Shown here: positions 35,753 through 49,100 of the stretch, piece after piece
Layout: each line of letters starts with the position of its first letter
Numbering within the stretch: position 1 is the first letter of the stretch
Assembly: GCA_030522415.1 (NCBI GenBank)
Contig: CM060131.1
Coordinates: 6,001,203 to 6,065,202 of the forward strand
Length of the DNA stretch: 64,000 bases
Direction of reading: 5' to 3'
From: Channallabes apus
Taxonomy: Eukaryota; Chordata; Actinopteri; Siluriformes; Clariidae
Notes under the pieces: generated by a model
The model's input: only the letters and a program-made list of their open reading frames with translations
What the model was told of the DNA's origin: nothing
The model's database searches: none
Translations under genes and position numbers: made by a program

Positions 35753-38632
35753 TTATAGTCCAGTCCAATGAATCCAGGAGAGTTTTGACATTGTGGAGAT
35801 TTACTTTGTACAGTAGGTACAAAGTAGTACCTTTGAAGGGTAAATGTTGAAATGGTTTCACCAGGGGACACTGTGGGACAAAGTTCATGGGACTCCTTAC
35901 TACTAAAGCTAATTAATATTTAGGTTTTTTAACTTTTAATAAATTTATAATTTGAGGTATTAAAATATAGCAATTCATATATTTACGGCTGCAACTAATG
36001 ATTATTTTGATAATCGATTAGTTGGTCGATTATTATTATTTATTTTTTTTCGATTAATTGATTAATCGGATAAAACCTAAACACTTTAATTTTATGTTTT
36101 GCTTAACTATATAGAACCATTAATCAGGGTATTATTTATGTATAAAAGTAAACTTGCTAAAAAACTAAAAAATGCAATAGCCACAGAATTTAATGGTCTT
36201 TAATTTTGACATTTAAACCTTATTTTATGTAAATCAACATTTTTGTTTTTAACAATAATTGCAGATGGCAAGTTGACAGTATATATATATATATATATAT
36301 GTATAGTAAAAAAAATACACTGCCATTCAGTTGTTAAGAATGACTTCAATTTTAAATTCTCTTAAATTAATGTCACATGTCACCAAAGCCCGTGTGAACA
36401 CTCTCTTTGACTCCTATGTGTAGAAAACCCTCGGTGCTTCATCCCGCGCTCACCAGACACTACAAACGCTCGATTTTAACGCCCGATAAGAGGAGGACTT
36501 GGGAGGACTTGGGGCGCATGCTTTTTCCTGCAAACGCTTCTGGAACCTCCATGTGTGTGTCTTTGTGTATTTGCGCATCTTGTGGTCGCGCTTCTCAGTA
36601 ACATGAGCAGCCCAACTAATCGATAACGGCATTCTTTGACAATGAATTTCATTATTGATAATTAACGATTTTATCGATTAGTTGTTGCAGCCCTACATAT
36701 ATTTATTATAGATTTATTATATAATTCGAGTTTGAATTCTGAAAATGCAATAGCCACTGAGTCAAGAGAGATAAAAGGCATGATCTGTTGTTATGAGGGA
36801 TTACTCATGCCTCTGTCAGTCACAGTGACACCAGCCAAGTGTGGGCATCTTTGAGCTTGTGTATATGGAAGAGGGCTGATAGAACTTTCCTCGTGATATA
36901 TTAAACTGTTCTGTGACATTGCATGGGTAGTGGTTCCAAAATATAAGAAATTTTGCTACATGTGTCTAAGAAAAAACAGGGAGAAAATAAATTGGAAAAA
37001 TAATTAGGAAGGTGCTAGGCCACCACAAAAGGGAAGTGATTCTTCAAATCTTTGGAACTGTACTTTTAAGATGGACACCATTCCTTCAAAAGACATTCTT
37101 CCAAAAACTATCCCATTGTCAAAAACACCAGTCCAAATTTTTACATAGGTTTTTGGTTGGTTTGAGAAATTTTAACTTGATTAACGAGCGAGGTCTTGAC
37201 ATACGTGTAGCATGCATGCCCTTTGTCAGTCAAGCATCACATGACCACAGCTAAGCCAACAGGTCTTCTCTCTTGCGCGCTTCGTGATTATAGGTAATCG
37301 TCTCCCATGCTCAGTCTTAGTGTGCATGCGTCACTCGTATAGTCAACATCCACTGTTTACTGTTTATTATAACATTGTGACCATGTGTGTGTGTGCGCAT
37401 AAAAGCATTTTCTTTATTCTGTGTCCAAGTGTAGTGACTGTTCTTTAGTAACTGTACTGCAACAACGGTCCTCATGGAGAAAAATGTTAAAAAGGCTGTA
37501 GCAGTGCGAGCGATAAATCTGTTTTAATGAATATGCAACGTCACATTTTTGTGAAATCCTCAAAAGGGGACAAAAGCAACTGTTATTAGAGAGGTTCCTT
37601 GTTAAAGAAGTTTGCAGACAGAGCAGTGTTTCTGTTAGTGTGTGTGTGTGTGTGTGTGTGTTTTTTGTGTGCTCGTACATGTGTATGTAGAAGTCTTCCT
37701 ACACAGTAGCCCCCCTCCCTTCTCCTCTCCTCTCCTCTCTCGTCTTACTCCAGCCACAATTCCTTTCAAAGGTAAAGTGCAAGTTAATTCGTTTCATATT
37801 TTGTATTAATTATTTTTATATGAATATTTTTGGGTTGTGGAATGCATCATCTGAGTTTAAATTATTTCTTATGTGGAAATTCACTTTGATATATGAGTGC
37901 TTTGATATGCAAGCACGCTTCAGGAACGAATTATGCTCACCGTCCAAGGTTTAACTGTGCATCACTTTCATACACTTGTATATATTGAGCCCTTGTACCA
38001 TGTGGATGAAACCAGAGTCTTCCCAGAGGTAGAAATGTCTTATCATGGGTCATGTTATTTAATCAGGATCACAATTAGTAGTAGGTAAAATTAGAAATAA
38101 ATAAATAGCTTGGTAGTAAACTGTCATCACTCTACAAAATATAAGTATTCAGTAATTAAAGAAAATGGTGTTATGCCAAAAGGCTGTTGCTGCAGTACCT
38201 ATATCAATTAAATAGCTAAATAGCAGCATAAACATTTGTGTACTTGCTTTCAAGTCCTCAGATAATTTAACTGTATATTTGGACAAATGAACAGAGAAAC
38301 AGTGAGAGAGAGAGAGAGAGAGAGCGATTCTTGATGATCATTACAAAAACCCTCCATCTTTGACACATTGCACAAACACTGCTGGTGATGAAAGGGTTTT
38401 GTGGTGTGTGTAAGGATTAGGCTGTGCTCGTGCTAGTTGTGAGGTGGCTGTAATGAGCTGGTCTCCTCCCGCTGCTCTCGTTCAGAGCTGCTGATCCCAA
38501 CCCTCCGACACATGCACACACACGTACACGCACGCACATTTGCAATAGAGGTAGTTGTCAGCTTCCATTACACTCAGTGATCCAGATACACACACAAATG
38601 TGAACAGACATACAAGCACACACTCACACGGT

Positions 38633-38668
<36 letters not shown>

Positions 38669-41600
38669 AAACAGCGTGGTTCGTAGTTTTACCTTTAGAA
38701 AACACAGCGCATTTCAGCCATGAAATCACTATATTTCAAAATATGTTGGATATTTATGTACATTATGTGTGACAGACAATGGCCTACATTTTCCATAAAG
38801 CTTACCTGTGTCCAAATTAAATATTTGTATGGAAATCAATCACACTTTCAAAAGCAAACATTGCAACACCAGTCACTGGGCATGTAGAACAAATTATGGT
38901 AGAATATAATAGGACAGTATGCAATGTGACAGCTTCATTTTACAAAATAAACAAGCATAACTAGATTAGCTGCTAGCAGGCATTAAATAAACTACATTTG
39001 AAGAAATATTTGCTTGGGGAATATCTGAAATGCATAACAAAATGGATAAAAGTCTGGGTTGTATGATAACACAGCAGCTTACTTCCTACCGGCTACAGGT
39101 TTTAGGGCTCTATCCTGAAGCATGTGTTAGTGTCTGTGCAGTTTCACATTTTCTACCTATGTCTGTAGAGGTTTCTTCGATGTATTGTTTTCCACACAAT
39201 TCCTTGATGCAGGATGGATTGGCTACTTTAAAATTGCCCCTAGATGTCAGTGTGTGTGCATGTGTGTACTGTAAATGTGGTGCCCTGTTATCGACTGGCA
39301 TTGCATCCCTGTCTTTTCCATGGATATGCTCCAGATCCACCAGCACTCAAGCCAGGGTAATCACTGAAAATGAATGAATAAAAATTCTGTTAGCAGCATT
39401 CAAGTTTCAAATGAAGCACTCTCTTGAGAATTGATGGTTTGATTTTCACACCATGGCAGCTAATCACAAAGATTGGAATGCCATATCAGTGTGCTCTGTC
39501 CAGAGCTCCTGTCTGATCCATAATAAAACAATATCGTCAGTATTCATTACAGACCAGCCTGAATTCTAATGATAGTGAGCCAACTATTTTTGGGAAAAGC
39601 ATAAAGCCAAAACGAGTACAACACTATTATAAAAATATCCATTAAAATAAAAGTGTCATTGGCAGATGCAGTTTTGGCTTGGATACCTTTATTAACAGCT
39701 TTTAAATATTCAGTTGTAAAAGATTAAAATAAATATACCTACAGAAACTAAGGTAAATTGCATGAATTAGATACATTATACCTAATCTATGTCAATAAAA
39801 GAATCCTCACGAGGATAGTAAGACAAAAGGTTTTTGTGTTTGTATATGTGTTTGCGAGCATGGTTGTAAAGAGAGAGATAGAGGTAGAGAAAGAGAGAGA
39901 GAGAGAGAGCTTAGCCAGAATCAAAGGTGAATGCTTGGCAGGCCACATTGAATCTGGATTAGAGGAATGTGACCACTGAGGCAGGTTTCTGTGCTCCTAA
40001 TCCTGTTTGATTTGCCTTCATCAAAAAAAAAAAAAACAGCAAAAGGAAAGTGGTAAAAAATAATCACAACACCGCCCATGGATTCGCTCTTGAGTTTGAT
40101 CCCTGTGGTGCGTGTCGTGTTTCTGTAGAGATCCAGGCCTTTTCCTCACATCAGTTTTCTTTTCTCTCTTTATATCGCATGGCATTTTAGATTTACATGC
40201 TACATTTATTCATGAATTATTGGCAGACATTTGTTATCACATAAACTGAGGCAAAATCCAACCAAGCAGTAAAGCATTAACAGTGACTTTTGACCATTAA
40301 CAAACCTTGGTATTCCTGCCATTTGAACTCAAAACCTACTGCTTACTAGTGGGTCACTGACAGGTACAGTAGTTAAGCTCAGCACCTTTCCTCCATTCAC
40401 CCAGTTTTCTTAGTTTTATAAATCTTAGCTCTCTGTGTATAAATGCCTTTTTCTTTCCAGCAAAGATGCTTCACACAAATAGAAATGATGGATATAAATT
40501 AGAAGAATGTACAGAAAAAAAAATTCATGAATATTGTCATTGATGAGCAAGCCAGAGGCCACTGGAGCAAGGAAAAACTCCATGAGATGACAAGAGAAAC
40601 AAATCTCGAGAAGAACCTTAAAGTGCCCCTATTATGCCATTTTAAAGGTTACTACTATTGCTTAATGAGTCTCTTAAAACAGGTTTACATGTATGCAAGG
40701 TCAAAAAACACTTTAGTTTTCTCCAAAAATAGATTTAATTTTACCCCATTTCTAAATGATTTGTAAACAACTCGTGTGAAGCAGTTCGAAGATTCAGTCT
40801 GTCTAAACCCCTCCTTTCCGTGAGCCCTCACTGCTGTGATTGGTCAGATGGCGCTGTGATTTATGATGGGTCTACCGCTACAGCGTGTGTCGGAAAACGA
40901 AACGCCCATTACCATAACTGAACGATGGCTCTGGAGACCCATCAATACATAGAAAATACATAGGTTTTACCGTGTAACGACCAGCTAATTTTATATTAAC
41001 TGTGGCTACAAAAATCGAGAGGTCTTTTATCTTTGTGTCGGTGTTGTGTTAAAAGGCCGGTGAGCAAAAAGGACAAACACAAACAAGTAGATAAAGCAAA
41101 CGTGTATTATACAAAACTAAATAAAGTAAGTATACAGAGTATGGTTCGGTCTCACCAATGGTTAATGAAGTCCAGGAGGCCGGTGACGGAGGGTGAGAAG
41201 TCCAGGGAATATGTCCAGTCAAAGGTAATCCGGTTAAAAAATCTTCGAAAGAAAATGATCAACAGCAATCTCTCCTTCTCTCATCCAAACAAATAACGGA
41301 TGGTCCACCATTACTAGACCACGCTCCCCCCCGGCCACCCCCCCCGGTAGCTCCTACGGCAAGTTCAGTTTTGGTGAATGGTGGTGAATAAACAGTTAAA
41401 AGGATTTTGTGTGCTCTCGTTTTTTTTTATTGTTTTTTTATATTACAAAGTGTTTAAGCGAACCCAGCATGAATGCTCGGTCACATTAACAAGAGTGTGG
41501 TAACTAGGGATGTAACGGTATTGTAAATACCGTCGTACCGCAATAACTATTTCGATAATACCGTGGTCGCATGACGATAAAATGAGATCCAGTAATGCGC

Positions 41601-43123
41601 ACATCCGATTTAAAACCCGCTTACTCCGTAATGATTAATTACTCTTTCCATCTCTTTTCCTTCGCTGCTAATAGCAGCACCCGCCATTTCCGTATTACTG
41701 GATCTGTAGTGACAACAGACCACAAAGGATGATGGCCACGCCTGGGCTGATGGGAATTGTAGTTCCCGCTACCTCCCGTTCGCTCCATTCGCCTGAGCAA
41801 ACCTTTCGATAAAGTTATAGGCCTTCTGAGAGTCATTTCGGTTTCTCTCTCTGAAAAGAAATGAGAAAGGAAAAAAAATCCTGTCTCTGTCTGAATAAGT
41901 GAGTGAATGAGGTGAGTGTTCTCAAATACTCATTCAGCACATGGGCCAGCTGCAGTAAGTTGGCTGCTATTTATTTTTATTTTTTTGAGTTTTCAAGAAT
42001 ACTAAATTTAAATTTTATTTTTTTACATGGTTTAATAATTTTTTGTTATTAAAATTGAAAAATTAAGTTTCTGTTTCAAAGTTTACAGATAGATGGCTTA
42101 TTTGCATGCCATTGATATGTTCAGTGTTCATGTATACTGTTTAATAAACTCTTCTGGCACTTTTTTCGACTCTCTTCAATAGTTTTGTTTTTCCTGTAAA
42201 TGATTCAATAAATACCGTACCGTGCCATTCATACCGAGGTATTACTGTACCATGAAGTTTTGATACCATTACATCCCAAATGTTAATTGTGAGATGGCGG
42301 GCGCGATGTAGAACGTGGGCGGGCAGGTTGTTCGCGACGTAGAACGTGGGCAGGCAAGTTGTTTGCGACGTAGAACATGGGCGGACATTATGAAAATATG
42401 TTACGGAGTGACGTGGATCCATAACAGAAAAAGATTCGAATTGCTAACGACTCGTTTAGGTGAACGTGAGCCGACTCTTTTTTTAATAGACAAAAACATA
42501 ATTTATCGTGCACTGTCAGCGTCACAGATAGTGCAGATAGTTTATGTTCACATACAGCTACATGACACACTGCATGAAAGAAAATATTTGAAAAAGCATA
42601 ATAGTAGCACTTTAAAAGGCAACCAATTTCCAATTTTAGCGGTACCAGATAGTATTACCATAAGTAAATCCCAGCTATATCTCTGTGCTGTAAGGTTGAA
42701 ATTTTAATTGTATAACAGGAAAGGTGTTTTAGTTAGTATAAAATCTATATTCCCTGATGGAGGTTTGGGCACAGCAGTGTGGTGATTTCAGTCCTAAAAC
42801 TATTAAGCAGTTGTAGTCATAAGACATCACAGAGACACTGCCTGCATCAGCCCACTTTCACATCATTTTCATGGTCATCAATTCCCACATCCCTCAGCCT
42901 GCAAATCGATCCCCAAGCACACCAAATGGGGCAATCCTCAGCAGCACCGAGAAGTCTCCATGTAATTAGAAGTACAACCAGAAATGGGGTATCAGGATAC
43001 ATCAGACTGTCTCTTGTGATGAGAATTCCAATCTGACGTAGGGTTCCAGGATGTGTCAACCATGTCTAGAGGGCATAAGGTGTCAGGAACACTGGTAACT
43101 CAGTAGTGCCACGTGTAGCTTAC

Positions 43124-43168
<45 letters not shown>

Positions 43169-46100
43169 AGTTAGGTATACTGACAGTCACATAATGTATG
43201 TCACAATGTGACCGCACACTACAGATTGTATACACACTTCAGGAAAAGAAAAAGAATATAATGTATATTATAATAATATGATATTAATAATCGGCTACTA
43301 ATAGTGGTGTAGTGGTTAGCACTGTCCCCTTTGCACCTCCAGGGTCCGGGTTTGATTCAGGGCCAGGCTTGATTTCTCCGTGTGCATGGAGTTTGCATGT
43401 TCTCCCCATGCTCCCCATACTCCGGTTTCCTCCCACAGTCCAAAGACATGTACAGTGGGTGCACAAGCGGTATGTGACTTTTACCATTGCGGCATATGGC
43501 GTCAGCATTTGGGTTTGTGTGTTTGCAGGCTTTTACCGCTGAGTGGCGCTATGTATAGAACTATAGACTGAGGCGTTAGTTCGTTCTCCCCAGGATTAAT
43601 GAGTCGCAGCTCGTCTAGAGCCGCACATAGTTGCAGATAAAATCAAGTGAAACATTATAATTAAACAAATTTATAATCACAGTAGTAAGATTACAGTACA
43701 AATTTATAATGTCAATTAAATTAAATATATTTAGGATCGAATTTAAGCTACTTCTTAAATAGACGTTATCACAGTGAGTCTTTACCACCGCCGGCAAAAA
43801 CCTTATAAAATACAAGTGAAATATTAAACTCTGGCTGTGTGTATCAGAAAACGTGGGTGAGCCACAGGTGTTGTCAGATTAATGGGCAGAAACGATATAA
43901 TAAACCTATATAAGCTACATAGCCTTTATAAGACTTTACTTTTATTTAAGTGCACGCACAATGAGGAGAAAATATTATGATTTTGTAAAATAATGAAAGC
44001 AAACTGGGATCAGCAAACACGTGACCTGATAGGTCATCGGGGTTCCCCCGCGGCACACCTGCGCATGCGCGCGAGAGCTTAACCCCGGAACCAAAACACT
44101 GTCGTCATGGAGACAAAATAAAACCGTATAAGGTAGATAATAAGGCCTGGTGGTTTTATTCCCTTTCTTACCACTTTATTTTGGCCGTTATCACCTACCC
44201 CCATATGTGGCTGCGCTACACGTGAAAAATATATACTTACACAAAGCAAAATGTCTGCTTTTATATAAACTAATGGGGAAAAAATCGGCTTATGTAATTC
44301 GTATAAAACGTGGATTACTACAGCGCATCCACTCACAAAGACATCAACTTATCTGTCAGATTGAACTAACCTCGGTGACCAGAAGATGTAGCTTTAGCGG
44401 TTAGCCCAATGTAGCGTGGATGGTGAACCCAAACGGGGGGATTAGCGAGTGGATAGGATAACCACGCGATTTAGTCTAAGGACTCAACAAAAGGGGAGCA
44501 AGGGAAAAACACAAATTTAACCCGCGTCCTAGAAATACACACTCAAGATCAGAAAGTAAAAACCCAAGAATGGTGAGTACTCACAGATTCGAAGGATGAC
44601 AACCGTAACCGACATGGGCCGAAACTCAATGACTGAGCTGTAAGCCAACGTTTGTTTACCTCTTTTATACTTCCTGGTTTGGCGCCTGCCTTACTTCCGG
44701 GTCCTAGTGCCGGGCGCAGATTGAGTGTGCATGACAGTACTCCCCTGTCCAGGACCGGCTCCTGACGGTCCTGGGGTGGAGGATACCCGGTGACGGTAGT
44801 CTCGAATCAGTTCGGGGTCGAGAATGAACCAGGCCGGGATCCAAGACCGCTCCTCGGGGCCGTAGCCCTCCCAGTCAACCAGGTACTGAGTACCTCTGCC
44901 CCGAGGGCGCGAGTCAAGGATTCGGCGTACGGTGTAGGCGAGACCGCCGTCGATGGTCCGGGGAGGAGGAGCTGGGGGGGTGGGTGAAATCATGGGTGAT
45001 GTGATGAAGGGTTTGAGTTGAGAGGTATGGAATACTGGGTGGATCCGGAGCGCCGCAGGCAGCTGGGGCCGGTAGGTGACAGGGTTGATACGGTGGGTGA
45101 TGCGATAAGGGCCGATGAATCTGGGGGAGAGTTTCTTTTATTCAGTGTGGAGATGTAAATTCTGTGTAGACAGCCAGACTTTCTCACCTACGTGGTACAG
45201 TCGTCCCGGTGGGTGTCGACGGCGGTGTTGGGTGATGTAACGGGTGTTGGCTTGTCATATGGCTGCGTTGGCAAGGCGCCATACCCGTCGACACCTCCGG
45301 ACCAACTGGTGGGCCGAGGGTACATCAACCTCCGGTTCTTGGTGTTTGAACATCGGAGGTTGGAAACCGTAGCACACCTCAAAAGGGCTTAACTTGGTGG
45401 CGGTGGAGACGTGAAGATTGTGAGAAAGTTCAGCCCAGGTGAGGTGGCGGGCCCAGGAGTGCTGACGATCCGCCACGAAACATCTCAGGTAGCGCTCCAG
45501 CTGTTGGTTGGTCCGCTCCGTCTGACCATTAGTTTGGGGGTGGTAACCGGATGAGAGACTGCAGGTGGAGTTGATCAGACGGCAGAAGGCCTTCCAGAAC
45601 CAGGCAGTGAACTGGGGCCCTCTGTCCGAGACGATGTCCTTGGGGAACCCATGCAGACGGAGTATGTGCTCTAATATCAGCTCGGCTGTCTGTTTAGCTG
45701 ACGGGAGTCCGAAAAGGGCCACCAAGTGCACAGCTTTGGAGAAACGGTCCACGATGGTTAGGATGGTGTCTTTATCTTCTGAGACCGGCAGGCCCGTGAT
45801 GAAGTCAACGGTAATGTGCGACCAGGGCCGGCGGGGAACAGGGAGCGGTTGAAGTTCCCCGGGTGTTGGTCAGTTGGTGCTCTTAGCCCGGGCGCACACT
45901 GGGCACGCCTGGACGAACTCGTCGATCTCCTTCGCCATGGAGGGCCACCAGAAGGCACGTCAGACGAAGTGTAGGGTGCGTTGTGTACCTTGGTGTCCAG
46001 AGATGGGGGTGGAGTGTCCCCATTGGATGACCTCGCTCCTCATTGCATTGGGTACGTAGAGTCGTCCAGGTGGCACGCCTGCCGGTTCGTTCTCCGAAGC

Positions 46101-49100
46101 CTGCGCTTGGCGCACCCTTGTCTCCAGTTCCCAACAGAGTGGGGCGATAATTTTGGATGATGGTAGGACAGGCGCGGGATTCGCCCGGGGAGCGTCCTCT
46201 TCGTGTTGTCGTGAGAGTGCATCGGCTTTGATGTTCTTGGACCCCGGGCGGTAGGAAAGATGGAAATTGTAATGTTCGAAGAACAGAGCCCACCGCGCCT
46301 GTCTGGGGTTCAACAGTTTGAGATTTCGGATGGTGATGAGGTTTTGGTGGTCGGTCCAGACGATAAATGGTTCTCTGGCGCCCTGGAGCCAGTGTCGCCA
46401 TTCTTCCAATGCCCACTTTATGGCCAGCAGCTCGCGGTCCCCTACCCCGTATCGCTGCTGAGTGGGATCAAACTTTTTGGAGAAAAAGCTACAAGGGTGT
46501 AGCTTCTGGTCTGGACCTCGTTGGGATAGAACGGCCCCGGCGCCCACATCCGAGGCGTCCACCTCCACAACGAATGGTTGGTTGGCATCTGGATGAAGAA
46601 GAATGGGTGCGGAGGTGAATGGAATGGGTGGCAGAGTTCGTGGAAAGCGGAGATGGCAGTAGAGTTGAGTTGGAAGTGATGAGAAGAGGGTTTGTTCAGA
46701 GCGGTTAGTGGGGCCGCAACCGTACTGTAGTCCCGGATAAAGCGACGATAGAAGTTCGCAAACTCGAGAAACCGTTGAAGTTGCTTGAGGGTCTTGGGTA
46801 GGGGCCAATGACGCACAACATCCTGGGGCAAGATGACAAAACCCAGGAATGTGGTGGAGTGCTCGTGAAAAGCACACTTTTCCAACTTACAGTACAGTTG
46901 GTGGGCGATTAATCTCTTCAGTACCGCTCTGACGTGTTGGACATGTTCTGTAAGGGTATGTGAATATATGAGGATATCGTCTAGGTAGACGAAAACCCAC
47001 CGGCCGAGCATATCTCTGAGAACATAATTTATGAAGTGTTGGAAGGCTGCTGGTGCATTGCAAAGTCCAAATGGTATAACAAGGCTTTCATAGTGTCCTG
47101 TGGGGGTGATGAAGGCCGTCTTCCACTCATCGGCCTCTCTGATGCGCACCAAGTTGTAGGCGCTCCAGAGGTCCAACTTCGTGAAAATGGTGGCACCAGA
47201 GAGGGCGTCCAGGGCAGAGTTGGTAAGAGGCAAAGGGTGTCGGTTCTTAATCGTGATGTTATTGAGCCCCCGATAATCGACACATGGGCGTAGTTCGCCG
47301 CCTTTTTTCTTCACGAAGAAGAACCCCGCGGCAGCGGGTGATGAGGAGGGTCGGATGGTACCATGACGTAGGGCAGAAGACACATACTCCTCCATCACCC
47401 GCGTCTCGGAGGTGGATAAAGAGTAGAGATGGCCGCGGGGAGGGATGGAACCCGGCTGATGATCTATTGCCAGGTCGTAATAGCGATGAGGTGGTAGGTG
47501 AGTGGCCCGTCGCTTGCAGACCGCTTCAGCCAGGTCCTGATAGGCGACAGGGATGGCGTGGTGTCGACGTCGGGGGCCTCGGACTCCCTAGAGCACGTCC
47601 CAGCCGGAGCCCGTAGGCAGAGTTCGGAACAGGTCGGACCCCATTGTAAGATCCGGTTTTGGGTCCAAGAGATTAATGGATCGTGCTGTAGAAGCCACGG
47701 GTGCCCGAGTATGATAGGTGGAGATGAGACGGAGGTGAGGTGGAACTGAATCAGTTCGTGGTGATGGTCGACAATGAGGGTGATGGGTTGAGTCTGGGTG
47801 GTAATGGGGCTGGAGGAGAGGGGCCGACCGTCGACTGATGTAATTCGAACAGGCTGGGATAATGCTTCGAACTTTACCCCCAGTTCTTTGGCATAGGAAG
47901 AGTCAATGAAGTTGCCTGCGGCCCTGGAGTCGATGAATGCAGTACTTCTGACCCGTTTGTGGCCAAACTGGAGGGATACCTGTACTGTGAGATGAGAGAC
48001 GCTAGGTGTCGTGGCGGAGAGGTGGAGGTGACCCGGTGAGCAGCTCCCATCACTCACCGGGTTTGGGCGTTTCCCTGGCGACGTGGACATATGGCTCTGT
48101 GATGCTCCGCTGAACTGCAATAGGCACAGAGTCCCTCTCTGAAGCGTCGTTCTCGTTCTGCAATGGTCAGGGATGCGCGCCCTAATTGCATGGGTTCCCC
48201 GGCTCCCGTGTCAACCACGGCAGGAGGTGGAGAACCGACATGTCCATAGGTGGTGTTGGTAGCAGGACTTGGTGGTCGTGGGGGGGGGTGAAGGTGAAGG
48301 TGGGTGCTGGCGGCAGGGTTCTAGGGGCTGGTCTCGGGCGAGAGATGAGGCGTTGGTCAATTCGGAGGGCGAGTTGGATTAAACCCTCCAACGTGGCAGG
48401 AAGCTCTCGCCCGGCTAGTTCGTCTTTTATCCTGGAAGCCAGTCCCTCGTAGTAGGATGTCCGGAGCGCTGTGTCTCCCCAGGTGGTCTGGACGGCGAGT
48501 GTTCGAAATTCGGCGGTGTAGCGACTCACGGACGATCCTCCCTGCCGCAGGTGATAGAGCTATGTGTCGGTCTCCACCTCGCCCGCAGGGTGTTCAAAAG
48601 TTAATCTGAGTTGATGGGTGAACTCATTATATGAGTGGGCGGTGTCTGTGTCTGCCCGGAGAACTGCCGTGGCCCACTCAGCTGCCTGCCCTGAGAGCAA
48701 CGAAATGAGTAGAGCAATGCGTAGCCGATCGGTGGAGTATTTGGTGGAATTAAACTCAAACACCAGATCGAGCGCTCTTAGAAACACACTGCACTTCCCG
48801 TCCGTGCCATTCAATTTCTCTGGTAATGATAAGAAAACATCAGAAGGAGGGGGGGGGCGGGATGCGGCGCTGCGGCCGCCGCACGGAGCTCCGCAACCTC
48901 ATGGCGCAGGGCCGCGACGTCTTGGAGGCCCAGGCGCAGAGGAGCGATCTCTCCGGTTAGCTTGTTGATTAGCTCGGCATGCTGATCCACCACATCACAG
49001 AAGTGCGCATGATCCGCTGGGTTCACCGCGGAAGGCTCAGTCATTCTGTCAGATTGAACTAACCTCGGTGACCAGAAGACGTAGCTTTAGCGGTTAGCCC

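Larger units (their letters stand above)
40622..42611. mobile_element. TTAA-target DNA transposon, non-autonomous (Kolobok or piggyBac type)
   Basis: It is flanked by TTAA at 40618-40621 and 42612-42615. The ends AGTGCCCCTATTATGCC and GCATAATAGTAGCACT are mirrored with two or three changes. It has no transposase that I recognise. A second, hAT-like element (41505-42279) sits inside, so the original length was about 1.2 kb. TTAA targets are used by piggyBac and Kolobok; end sequences alone do not decide. Confidence 0.65.
40530..43060 (-). mobile_element. L2-like 3' UTR fragment split by a TTAA element
   Basis: GGAGCAAGGAAAAACTCCATG with GAGATGACAAGAG at 40563-40593 matches, in the same orientation, GGCAAGGAAAAACTCCCTGA of the L2 copy near 50935. 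After the inserted element the text resumes at 42616 (AAGGCAACC), which fits the next L2 block (AGGGAACCC) loosely. The right border is not visible. Confidence 0.35.
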
